From: Bacillota bacterium
GTDB lineage: Bacteria; Bacillota; Clostridia; Christensenellales; Christensenellaceae
Direction: 5' to 3'
Length of the DNA stretch: 64,000 nt
Assembly (NCBI GenBank): GCA_023408315.1
Contig: JAEYKI010000002.1
Coordinates: 1-64,000, forward strand
Made by a program: the position numbers and the translations under genes. Shown here in pieces: positions 35,827-43,385 of this stretch. The notes beneath the pieces are model-generated. The model saw only the letters and a program-made list of their open reading frames with translations, was not told the origin of the DNA and made no database searches. Positions within the stretch are counted from its first letter, which is position 1. Every line of letters begins with the position of its first letter.

Positions 35827-37116
35827 CTATTCATAGCGGAGCGCTTCTATGGGGTCCATCTTGGCGGCCTTGTTGGCGGGGTAGTATCCAAAGAATATGC
35901 CTATCAGCATAGAGAACCCAAGCGCCAGGAATATGGAGCTTACGGACGCGCTTGCTTCGTATCCCAGAAGGGAAACGCCCACAACTCCCAGGCCAATGCC
36001 CGCGGCAATTCCAATGGCCCCGCCAATAAGGCAAATGATCACAGACTCCGTTATAAACTGTATTCGTATGGAGCCGTTGGTTGCCCCCAGCGCTTTGCGG
36101 GTGCCAATCTCCTTGGTGCGCTCCGTAATGGACACCAGCAGAATATTCATTACGCCAATGCCGCCTACCAGCAGGGATATGGCCGCAATCAGAGAGATTG
36201 CCAGGGACATGGTGTTCATCATTGTATTAAGCTGGGAAACCAAAGATTCCATGGTGCTGGCCGTTGCGGTAAACGTTTCGTTGCGGGCATAATACTTGTT
36301 AAAAAAATTATCCACCTGCGGCAAAAACGCATCCGAATTTACGCCCGCCTTTGTCTGTATGGTGAAATACTGGTAACCGCCGCTTGATCCAAGCAGCCTT
36401 TGGGCTGTTGTTACCGGTATATACAGGCTGGTGCTCACGTCCTCATCCGAGACCGTGGATGGCATCATCAGGCTGTTCCGCTCGTATTTATACTCGCCGA
36501 TCACCGTAAATGTATAAATTTCCTTGCCGATATACACCTTGACCTGCCGGCCCAGCGAATCTTCATTTCCAAACATATTCTTAGCCGTTTTATCGGAAAT
36601 CACGGCCACATCCTTGCTTCCCAGCACGTCGCGCTGGTTGAAGTACCGGCCTTTCTGCATGTCTATATTGTTTACTTCATTGTATTCCTCGTTGGTTCCG
36701 GTCACGGTCACGTTTGCGTACAGGCGCCCGTCCTGCACCTTGCCGCTGCCCACCGACTGGTTTAAGCTGATATGCTCAATCTCGTCGCTGTACCCTTCGC
36801 GCAGGCTCGAGATCATTTCGTCCGAAATATAATCAGACTCCTCGGGCTGAACGCTAGTTTCGGTACTTCCTCCGTTCATGGCCCGCATAAAAGGATTCTT
36901 TACCTTCTCGCTTTTCTCCTGCAGGCTTACGGTAATATTGTTTGCGCCCATATCCTGCATGGAGCTCATTACGGAATTGGTCATGGAAGAGCCCACCGTC
37001 ATGATCCCGATTACGGACGCAATGCCGATGATGATCCCCAGCATTGTGAGTATGGTGCGCATTTTGTTTGCTTTTAAGCCTGCTATTGCAAGCGATATGT
37101 TCTCCCAAATTTCCAT
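35827..37116 (-). CDS. MacB/FtsX-type ABC transporter permease
   Basis: 429 residues. One membrane segment near the N-terminus (about 20-40), a large extracellular MacB-PCD domain (about 45-300) and three membrane segments in the C-terminal FtsX domain, with the signature ISLLVGGIGVMNILLVSITER and EIGTRKALGA. Couples to the ATPase upstream and the adaptor to export peptides, lipoprotein-like or drug substrates; in Gram-positives often antimicrobial peptides. Shares its first base with the ATPase stop codon. Confidence 0.9.
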   Translation of the reverse strand: MEIWENISLAIAGLKANKMRTILTMLGIIIGIASVIGIMTVGSSMTNSVMSSMQDMGANNITVSLQEKSEKVKNPFMRAMNGGSTETSVQPEESDYISDEMISSLREGYSDEIEHISLNQSVGSGKVQDGRLYANVTVTGTNEEYNEVNNIDMQKGRYFNQRDVLGSKDVAVISDKTAKNMFGNEDSLGRQVKVYIGKEIYTFTVIGEYKYERNSLMMPSTVSDEDVSTSLYIPVTTAQRLLGSSGGYQYFTIQTKAGVNSDAFLPQVDNFFNKYYARNETFTATASTMESLVSQLNTMMNTMSLAISLIAAISLLVGGIGVMNILLVSITERTKEIGTRKALGATNGSIRIQFITESVIICLIGGAIGIAAGIGLGVVGVSLLGYEASASVSSIFLALGFSMLIGIFFGYYPANKAAKMDPIEALRYE

Positions 37117-37817
37117 CAGCGCACCCCCTTGCGTTCGCCGATTATTTTGCCGTCCTTAATCGTCACAATCCTTTGCGTCTCTTCCGCAAGCTCCGGGCTG
37201 TGCGTGATGAGAACTATGGTCTTGCCCTGTTTTTTATGCAGCGAATGGAATATATCCATAACCAGCCTGCCCGTTACGGAATCCAGCGCGCCCGTCGGTT
37301 CGTCCGCCAATATAATGGCCGGGTCGTTCGCCATGGCGCGCGCAATGGCCACCCTCTGCTTTTCGCCGCCGGAAAGCTCATTTGGCATATGATCCATGCG
37401 TTCTCCCATGCCCACCAGTTTCAGCAGTTCTTTTGCCCGCTCCGTGCGTTTTGTTTTGGAAGCGCCCGCGTAAAGCATGGGCAGTTCGACATTTTTTAGC
37501 GCGGTCGTCCTGGGTATCAGGTTAAACGTCTGGAACACAAACCCTACCTTGGCGTTGCGTATATTGGATAAATGATTGTCGTCCACCGCGCCGATATCCA
37601 CGCCATCCAGGGTATATTCCCCTTCGGTCGGGCGGTCGAGAGCGCCGATAATGTTCATCAGCGTAGATTTGCCGGATCCCGAAGCACCCACGATGGATAC
37701 AAATTCGCCGCTTGCCACACGCAGGTCTATATGGTTTAAAACCTGCAGTTCGTTGGGACACCCAATGAAAAACTTCTTAACGATATCCCGCATCCGGATG
37801 ATAGTGTTTTCTTCCAT
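37116..37817 (-). CDS. MacB/LolD-type ABC transporter ATPase
   Basis: 233 residues. Walker A GASGSGKSTLM (about 40), Q-loop FVFQTFNLIPR, signature LSGGEKQRVAIARAM (about 142) and Walker B IILADEPTGALD with the H-loop THSPE. The FNLIPRTTALKNVELPMLYAG segment is typical of the MacB/LolD group that energises FtsX-type permeases. Start and stop share single bases with the neighbouring adaptor and permease genes. Confidence 0.95.
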   Translation of the reverse strand: MEENTIIRMRDIVKKFFIGCPNELQVLNHIDLRVASGEFVSIVGASGSGKSTLMNIIGALDRPTEGEYTLDGVDIGAVDDNHLSNIRNAKVGFVFQTFNLIPRTTALKNVELPMLYAGASKTKRTERAKELLKLVGMGERMDHMPNELSGGEKQRVAIARAMANDPAIILADEPTGALDSVTGRLVMDIFHSLHKKQGKTIVLITHSPELAEETQRIVTIKDGKIIGERKGVR

Positions 37818-39340
37818 TATTTGCTCTCCGCTGGCGCGGCCTGAGCCGATTCCAAAGCCTGGGCCGACGCCAGCGCTTTCTTCAACTTCAGTTCCGGAAT
37901 GGAATCCGGGTTGGATACTATCAGCATTCCCTCCTGCAGGCTTTTGCCGGAAACCTCAATGTAAAAATCCGTTTCCATGCCTGTTGTAACCGGTATCTCC
38001 TGGAAGGAATCCTTTCCGCCTGCATCCTTGTTTATGGCGTAAACAACCTTTTCACCGGCAGCATTGGCCACAACCGCGTCGTACGGAACAGCCAGCACGC
38101 CTTCCTTCTGGTTCAGGATAATGTCCACGCGCGCCTTCATACCAATCTTGAGACGCGTATCCCTGGAGGTTACGCTTATAATGGCGTTGAATTTCACATC
38201 GTTATCCGATGCAGCCTGCACAGTCCCCGCAGCCGATCCCGTGCCGGCAAGAGACCCGGCGGAGCTCTGCACCGCAGCCGGTTCTATACTTTTAAGCGTT
38301 CCCTGGTATGCATCTTCCCCGGTGCCGTCCGACTGGATGGAGCAGTTCATACCCAGCGTTACGTTGTTTACGTCAAATTCCTTAATGGTGGTTGCAACCT
38401 CCAGTTCGTCCGTGTTGTCTATGGTAAACAGCAGCCCGGAAGACGAAGCCCCTTCCACCGCATTTACAGACGTAACCGTGCCGCCCACCGGCGCTTTTAT
38501 GGTCGCCTGGCTGAGCTGAAGCTCAAGAGCTGCCAGCGCCGCCTCCTGCGCGTCCGTATTGGCCGCCGATTTGCTGGCGTTCAAAGCCTGCTTTTCCGCC
38601 TCTATTTGCTGGTTCACCGCAATCTTGGCCGCATCCAGCGCGGCCACCGCGTTGTTGTACGCCTTTTGCGCGCCGTTGTATGAGGAGGAATACGCAACCT
38701 GCGCCTGGTGCGCCTGATCATAGGCTACTTGGGCAGCGGCCGCCGCAGTCTGTTTTGTTGGATCGCCTGGATTTGCCGTAGCGTCAGCCTGGGCAGCATC
38801 CAAAGCAGCTTTGGCAGCGTTTTCCCCAGCAACCAATGTATTATACTGGTTTTCTGCTATGCTCAGCTGAGTCTGCGCGTTGTCCACCGCAGACTTCGCC
38901 TGGTTAATGGTGGCGTTTTGCCCGTTCTGCAAATTTTTCACGTCGTTGTCATACTTCAACTGGTTGGATTTTACAGATTGCGCCCCGCTGGATTTGGCTG
39001 TGTCCAACGTGGCCCGGCTCTGCTCTATCTGTTTTTCCAGATTATCCGTATTCAGAACGCAAAGCACATCCCCGGCGTTCACCTTGTCTCCCACCGAAAC
39101 GTTTACGGTTTTTACCGAAAGCGTTGCGGCAGGGGAATATACCTTGGCATTGTCGCGGCTCTGCACCGTGCCCGTTACGTTCACCGTGTCCGCAAGGGTC
39201 ATCTTCTGCAGCGCCTTTGTCTGCACCGCCGCGTTCATCTCGGCAAGCTGCGTCCTGGCATTGTTTACCCCAACAAGCACCAAAACAGCCACAGCCGCCG
39301 CAACGCAACCCAGGATGATCCATTTCTTTTTTTTCTTCAT
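37817..39340 (-). CDS. MacA/HlyD-type efflux adaptor
   Basis: 507 residues. One N-terminal membrane anchor (about 6-25), a biotinyl-lipoyl-like domain, a very long alpha-helical hairpin rich in Ala, Gln and Asn (about 95-270), then beta-barrel and membrane-proximal domains. The two lipoyl halves are visible as LSVKTVNVSVGDKVNAGDVL and a later TIKAPVGGTVTSVN. It bridges the MacB-like permease to substrate or the cell wall. First gene of adaptor-ATPase-permease-RR-HK. The 361 bp up to hsp20 hold only the hsp20 terminator. Confidence 0.9.
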   Translation of the reverse strand: MKKKKKWIILGCVAAAVAVLVLVGVNNARTQLAEMNAAVQTKALQKMTLADTVNVTGTVQSRDNAKVYSPAATLSVKTVNVSVGDKVNAGDVLCVLNTDNLEKQIEQSRATLDTAKSSGAQSVKSNQLKYDNDVKNLQNGQNATINQAKSAVDNAQTQLSIAENQYNTLVAGENAAKAALDAAQADATANPGDPTKQTAAAAAQVAYDQAHQAQVAYSSSYNGAQKAYNNAVAALDAAKIAVNQQIEAEKQALNASKSAANTDAQEAALAALELQLSQATIKAPVGGTVTSVNAVEGASSSGLLFTIDNTDELEVATTIKEFDVNNVTLGMNCSIQSDGTGEDAYQGTLKSIEPAAVQSSAGSLAGTGSAAGTVQAASDNDVKFNAIISVTSRDTRLKIGMKARVDIILNQKEGVLAVPYDAVVANAAGEKVVYAINKDAGGKDSFQEIPVTTGMETDFYIEVSGKSLQEGMLIVSNPDSIPELKLKKALASAQALESAQAAPAESK

Positions 39341-39642
39341 AACCCAAACTCCTTAAACTTCCAGTATGCAAACAGTTTTACCTGTTGTTTATCCGTTTCG
39401 CCGTGATTATATGGGATCATTGTGTCAAAAAAACGTCTTTAAAGTAAAACAATTATAAAGCGAGCATTTAAAACCCCATTTCCGCATGTGCCGCGCTACC
39501 ACTACTATAACAAAACGCGCCCGCTTTTTATACCCTGCCTGCCATTTCTTGCTTTATTTTATTTATACTTGCATCCCACATAATGCCATTTTAAATGATA
39601 CCCCGGGGAAACTGTCAATAACCATTTTATAAATTCTTTGTT

Positions 39643-39679
39643 TAAAAAATACACATTGGAGAGGCCCCCAATGTGTATT
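39643..39679 (-). terminator. Terminator of hsp20
   Basis: An 11-bp perfect stem (ATACACATTGG/CCAATGTGTAT) with an 8-nt loop followed by six T on the minus strand, 23 bp beyond the hsp20 stop. Confidence 0.85.
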
Positions 39680-39701
39680 GTTTCGCAGTTTTATTTAGGT
39701 G

Positions 39702-40151
39702 TTATTTAATCTCAATTTTTTTGGTCTTGTCTTCTTCGCCCTTTTTCTGAACAACGATCTTCAGCAGCCCTTCTTCCAGCTTCGCGTCGATTCCGCCAGG
39801 GTCTGCGTCTGCCAGGTATATGCTGCGTTCCACCGACCCGTAACGGCGCTCACGGTGTACGTAATTCTCTTTTTTGTCTTCCACGTTCTCTTCCCGCGTA
39901 ACCGCGATGGTCAGCCTGCCTTCGTCGAGGGCCAGATTGATCTCTTCTTTTTTTGCGCCCGGCAATTCGGCTTCAATGCTGTAAGTCTTCCCGTCTTCTT
40001 TTACGTCGATTTTAAATGTATCGAACGCAAATGTGCGGGCCGGAAGCCAGGAGTCAGAAAAGAAGTCATCAAGCATATCGTAAAATCCGCCTACCGGCCT
40101 GAGGCCAAAACTGTTTCTGTTAAAAGGTACTAATCCTGCCATGGTTAACAA
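39702..40151 (-). CDS. Small heat-shock protein (Hsp20/alpha-crystallin family)
   Basis: 149 residues. A short aromatic N-terminal arm (PFNRNSFGLRPVGGFYDML), then the alpha-crystallin domain (about 45-140) with the A-x-LPG-like motif AELPGAKKEEIN and GVDPGGIDAKLEEGLLKI-like end, and a short K/E-rich tail. An ATP-independent holdase for unfolding proteins. AAGGAG precedes the ATG. A CIRCE operator 18 bp upstream indicates HrcA repression and heat induction. Confidence 0.93.
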   Translation of the reverse strand: MLTMAGLVPFNRNSFGLRPVGGFYDMLDDFFSDSWLPARTFAFDTFKIDVKEDGKTYSIEAELPGAKKEEINLALDEGRLTIAVTREENVEDKKENYVHRERRYGSVERSIYLADADPGGIDAKLEEGLLKIVVQKKGEEDKTKKIEIK

Positions 40152-40168
40152 CTCCTTCTATATTTTTG

Positions 40169-40195
40169 TTAGCACTCTCTTTGATCGAGTGCTAA
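40169..40195. promoter_or_regulatory. CIRCE operator (HrcA-binding site)
   Basis: Exact consensus TTAGCACTC-N9-GAGTGCTAA. A TATAAT on the minus strand at 40201-40206 puts the transcription start of hsp20 inside the operator, so bound HrcA would block initiation. Confidence 0.95.
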
Positions 40196-40250
40196 TTTCT
40201 ATTATATAGATAACACGCTTCTAGCACTTTAAACATCTTTTTAAAATCTT

Positions 40251-41015
40251 TTACGGTCCCTTCCAGCCGCCGCCCAGGGCGGCGGTCGTCTGCGGCCCCA
40301 CAATCCCGTCCACTCGGATATTGTGGTCTTTTTGGAACGTGCGCACCGCCGCTTCCGTAACCGGGCCAAACACGCCGTCTACCGGCCCAGCCGTATAATG
40401 CATCGCATTTAAGCTGCGCTGCAGCGCCTGTACGTCCGCGTCGGGCTCGTACCATAGCATTTTGGCAATATAAAAAGCCGTATACGCCGTCTCCGAGACC
40501 GTCGTGGGCTCCGCCGCCGCCGACATCCAAGTATTTACTTTCTCCACAAACGTATCCCACCCGTACGGCTCGCCCCGGCGCAGGTCTTCCGGGCAGTCTT
40601 TGCCGCTCCAGTCGTTATGCTGGAACAGGTTGCCCTTCCACACAGCTTTTTTGTGCCCGTGCCGCTTTAATATATCCGCCGCCAGCTTTGCCCCCAGTTC
40701 GGTGGCCTCCAGACCGTTCCCATCCACGTTGCAGCAGATTTCTATGGATACGGTGGCGTCGTTTCCCTTGCGCGTCCCGCAATGTTCGGCCACCTCTGTT
40801 TCCGGAATGGCGCAAACAATCTCCACGCCGTCAACGGCATAGTGAAACCCGGTGATATTATTTGCTGCGTTATTGTAGAGGTCGCGTGCAATAGCGTCCG
40901 CATTTGCACCCGCATCACGGTTGCCGGCGTTGTGAATGGTAACGCCCGTAAAGCTGCCAAGCATGCTGCCCTTCCTTGTAACGCCTATGGGTATCAAGGC
41001 CAGCCTTATATTCAT
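40251..41015 (-). CDS. Phage-type N-acetylmuramoyl-L-alanine amidase with PG-binding domain
   Basis: 254 residues. An Amidase_2/PGRP domain (about 20-160) with zinc-ligand candidates in TIHNAGN (His) and FQHNDWSGKDCP (His, Cys), the usual H..H..C set. A flexible linker leads to a PG_binding_1 domain (about 190-250: LWYEPDADVQALQRSLNAM, PVDGVFGPVTEAAV). No signal peptide, as expected for an endolysin released by a holin. The holin-like gene is 180 bp upstream. Other phage genes are absent. Confidence 0.88.
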   Translation of the reverse strand: MNIRLALIPIGVTRKGSMLGSFTGVTIHNAGNRDAGANADAIARDLYNNAANNITGFHYAVDGVEIVCAIPETEVAEHCGTRKGNDATVSIEICCNVDGNGLEATELGAKLAADILKRHGHKKAVWKGNLFQHNDWSGKDCPEDLRRGEPYGWDTFVEKVNTWMSAAAEPTTVSETAYTAFYIAKMLWYEPDADVQALQRSLNAMHYTAGPVDGVFGPVTEAAVRTFQKDHNIRVDGIVGPQTTAALGGGWKGP

Positions 41016-41103
41016 GGTGAATCTCCCTTCCTGCGCTTTTCATGGAGGCTGTATTTTCCCTGTTATTTATACGAACGCCCGGGTGTTTTTAGAATTCCAA
41101 TGC

Positions 41104-41129
41104 AAAAAAAAGGAGGGATTCCCCCCTTA
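41104..41129 (-). terminator. Terminator between holin-like gene and amidase
   Basis: Minus-strand stem AAGGGGGG-AAT-CCCTCCTT followed by eight T, after the holin-like stop codon. Confidence 0.6.
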
Positions 41130-41193
41130 TACTTAAAAAAAAAATTGTTTAATTCAATACGCTTATTCGGCCGGTTTACCGTAAATATTTTTT

Positions 41194-41460
41194 TTATTCC
41201 TCTGCATTAAGCTTTGCCGTCTCGTTCGCGAGCCTTGCAGCCTCGTTTTCAAGCCTTGCGGCATTCAGCTTGACCTGCGCAATCTGTACCGCGCCTTTCC
41301 CCAGCACATACGCTATAAACGCTCCTGTTGCCGAAATAATGGCCGTAATTTGCGTAATGCTCCCCTGCGGCACATTCAGGCTTACCAATATAACCGTAAC
41401 CATTGTTACAATCGCCGCCCAAAAATCGGAATTTGTGAGCAACGCTTCCAGCTTATCCAT
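41194..41460 (-). CDS. Phage holin-like small membrane protein
   Basis: 88 residues. Two hydrophobic segments (about 12-30 and 36-55) joined by a tight turn and followed by a charged Ala/Glu/Asn/Lys helix with the repeat ARLxNEAARLANETAKL. Size, topology and charged tail are typical of phage holins; no specific family is certain. GGAGA precedes the ATG. Together with the amidase gene it makes a lysis-like cassette without a prophage. Confidence 0.7.
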   Translation of the reverse strand: MDKLEALLTNSDFWAAIVTMVTVILVSLNVPQGSITQITAIISATGAFIAYVLGKGAVQIAQVKLNAARLENEAARLANETAKLNAEE

Positions 41461-41615
41461 ACAGTATCTCCTTTCCGTGTACCATGTATCATTTGTTGGC
41501 TTTACGCGCGGATATTTTCATGGTTCCCTGTTATACAATATATGCATCCGTCACAACAATTGACCGTACGTTTTTTTGGAATTGCTGGCCGCGAAAAGGA
41601 ATGTTAAAGTTTGAT

Positions 41616-41740
41616 ATAGGCTCAACCAAGGCGTTTGTGCAGCCTTGCCCTTTTCTCCCGGATATTAAAACAGGAAAATAAAAAAGACATAAGCGCGCGA
41701 ACCACATGCTTATGCCGCCTCAGTTTTCAGTTGAGCCTAT
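41616..41740. other. 125-bp region with terminal inverted repeats
   Basis: ATAGGCTCAAC (41616-41626) and its exact complement GTTGAGCCTAT (41730-41740) enclose the 41675-41714 terminator hairpin. No target-site duplication is visible and no coding sequence. It may be a structured RNA end or a miniature element remnant. Confidence 0.4.
41675..41714 (-). terminator. Terminator of the DUF4364 gene
   Basis: Minus-strand stem CATAAGC/GCTTATG with a 13-nt loop followed by CTTTTTTATTTT, about 60 bp beyond the stop codon at 41775. Confidence 0.65.
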
Positions 41741-41774
41741 GCCCGGCGTCTATTAAAAAAAATGAATTCGAATG

Positions 41775-42290
41775 TTATTTTAGTTTATCCAAAACCGATG
41801 TATAAATTTTGGGAGCGTTGTTGCGCCATGTTTCAATAGCGTGCATGGCGTCATCCTTGGAAAATACCATAAGCTCCATCTGAAACACCGTCTCATCCCC
41901 GTCCATAATTTTCAGCAGCACGCGGTATCCGTTCCGGTCCGCATGGTATTCGCCGGTATACAGGGATTCGGCACGCAACTCGTGCTTGTGGCGGGCGCAA
42001 TAGTCCATAATGCGCTCGCGTTGGGAGTTGCGTATCTCCTGCACAAATTCTGCCAGCACGTCCTTTCCTTTCTGCGTAATGGAAAGGCATTTGCCCGCAG
42101 GCTGTTCTTTTTCCGCCAGCATTTCCCCGGCAATGAGCTCCGCAATGTAATTCATCAGGTCAAAATAGTTCATCAGACCAAGTTCAACAAATACGCGCAA
42201 TACCTGCAAATCATTCAGGTCCATACGGATTTCATTGAACAGATACAAAATCAGCAGTTTTGATTCAGAAGGATTGGGTTTTATCTCCAT
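41775..42290 (-). CDS. DUF4364 family protein (winged-helix-like)
   Basis: 171 residues. The N-terminal half reads as a winged helix (SKLLILYLFNEI, LNDLQVLRVFVELGLMNYFD, LSITQKGKDVLAEF), and the C-terminal half is a beta-rich ligand or dimer domain (YRVLLKIMDGDETVFQMELMVF). DUF4364 is widespread in Clostridia and probably regulatory. No function has been established to my knowledge. It is transcribed alone, away from the 6S RNA region. Confidence 0.85.
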   Translation of the reverse strand: MEIKPNPSESKLLILYLFNEIRMDLNDLQVLRVFVELGLMNYFDLMNYIAELIAGEMLAEKEQPAGKCLSITQKGKDVLAEFVQEIRNSQRERIMDYCARHKHELRAESLYTGEYHADRNGYRVLLKIMDGDETVFQMELMVFSKDDAMHAIETWRNNAPKIYTSVLDKLK

Positions 42291-42470
42291 GCGTTTTGCT
42301 CCTTGCCTTATGCATTTTTATTTCTGTCACAGCTAAACAGGCGTGGCCGCGGATAGATTTTTCGCCGTTTCATGCGGTTTGCGGTTTGTCCCCAAAACGC
42401 CGCCCAATCATACCGTTTTGCAACCCTTGATTTATTATATCATAATTTTTTGGCAATCACCAAAAAAGGC

Positions 42471-42498
42471 TTGAATTTATTTTTTCGTTATGTATAAT
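42471..42498 (+). promoter_or_regulatory. Probable promoter of the 6S RNA region
   Basis: TTGAAT, a 16-bp spacer and TATAAT. The predicted start is near 42505, about 50 nt before the 6S-like core, so the RNA may be made as a 5'-extended precursor. The 258 bp between the DUF4364 start and the RNA hold no gene. Confidence 0.55.
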
Positions 42499-42556
42499 AT
42501 ATAAATGTACCGCGGAGCCCACCCGGCGCATACAATAAAATATTGAAGTTATAATT

Positions 42557-42725
42557 CCTGGGGTGCTCGTGTAGCTTTGATTTTTAAACCCACATTCTAA
42601 CTTAGGGAATGCGTGTCATCGACCGGTTAGTATGCCTGCTGCGGGCAGGAAACTGTAAAGGAAGATGCATAGTACCCACCTGCCGTGAGGCGGGTGTTAA
42701 GAACAAGGCAAACGGCACCGTGGGG
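42557..42725 (+). ncRNA. ssrS: Probable 6S RNA
   Basis: A non-coding stretch of about 170 nt with a closing stem GGTGC(T)CG (42562-42569) pairing with CGGCACC (42713-42719), a purine/pyrimidine-rich central region and an inner hairpin CACCTGCC-GTGA-GGCGGGTG. The overall shape and conserved blocks (TTTTTAAACCCACA, AGTACCCACCTG, AAGAACAAGG) fit Firmicutes 6S RNAs as I recall them. 6S RNA mimics an open promoter and binds sigma-A RNA polymerase. I cannot run a covariance model; other structured RNAs remain possible. Confidence 0.65.
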
Positions 42726-42739
42726 TTTTATTTTAAAAT

Positions 42740-42813
42740 AGCGGAATTGTGTAACGGTAGCACGAACGGCTCTGACCCGTTTAGCGTTGGTTCGAATCCA
42801 GCTTCCGCTGCCA
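42740..42813 (+). tRNA. tRNA-Gln (anticodon CTG)
   Basis: A 74-nt cloverleaf with 7-bp acceptor stem AGCGGAA/TTCCGCT, anticodon stem AACGG/CCGTT, anticodon CTG, TTCGAAT in the T loop and encoded CCA. It follows the 6S-like RNA by 14 nt with no clear promoter between, so both may share a transcript. Confidence 0.93.
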
Positions 42814-42825
42814 GGACAAGTCCTT

Positions 42826-42877
42826 TAAAAAAGCCAAAAATGAGCTTTTTGAAGGGCTTTTTATTTTTTGTTTTTTA
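42826..42877 (+). terminator. Terminator after tRNA-Gln
   Basis: AAAAAGCC and GGCTTTTT form a stem with a long loop, followed by TTATTTTTTGTTTTTT. The next 500 bp (42880-43385) contain no gene I can support, only AT-rich, possibly degraded mobile DNA and an inverted repeat at 43299-43330. Confidence 0.6.
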
Positions 42878-43298
42878 AGGTCCAAATCCTAAAATGACGG
42901 GTTATTTGAGCAAAATGTCTCGTGCCAAGTTTCATTTTAGGTGCATGCAATTTATTAACTGTTTCATAGTACAGGTGTCATAGAAGGTCAAAATGGCCCT
43001 GTAGTTTTGACACGGTCTGCATTTCCCTTGTCTTTGTCTACTTGAAGAATAAAAAGAAAGGCCACATCAGTTGTAGCGGTGCAACCCTAAAATAATGTTC
43101 AACTTAAATCAAATGTTGTCCACCCAGCAGAAATGATTTTATCAAGATAACTTATGCCATCTCGTAACACTTTTAATTGCTTTGACTGGTTGTGTGGTCA
43201 GATTGGATGCAGACGAGAAAACGGCCAGCTTTTACTGGGCATGATTGAATATATATGTTATATTTTATTTTGTGTGAGCGATAAAATGAGTTGGATAT

Positions 43299-43330
43299 TT
43301 TGAATATCTTTTGATAAATAGATATTCAAA
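43299..43330. promoter_or_regulatory. Inverted repeat upstream of the RelA/SpoT-domain gene
   Basis: TTTGAATATC and its exact complement separated by 12 bp, 55 bp before the gene start. The arm sequence and position suggest an operator; the regulator is unknown. Confidence 0.45.
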
Positions 43331-43385
43331 CACTTGGGAAAGGAAAATGCGTCTATAAAAAAATTGACAGACGCGGAAAATTATA

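Noticed and set aside
42880..43290. Possible insertion-sequence debris (CTAAAATGACGGG, and a TGTCAAAAC-like end on the minus strand)
   Set aside because: No transposase reading frame or paired terminal repeats; the resemblance is from memory only.
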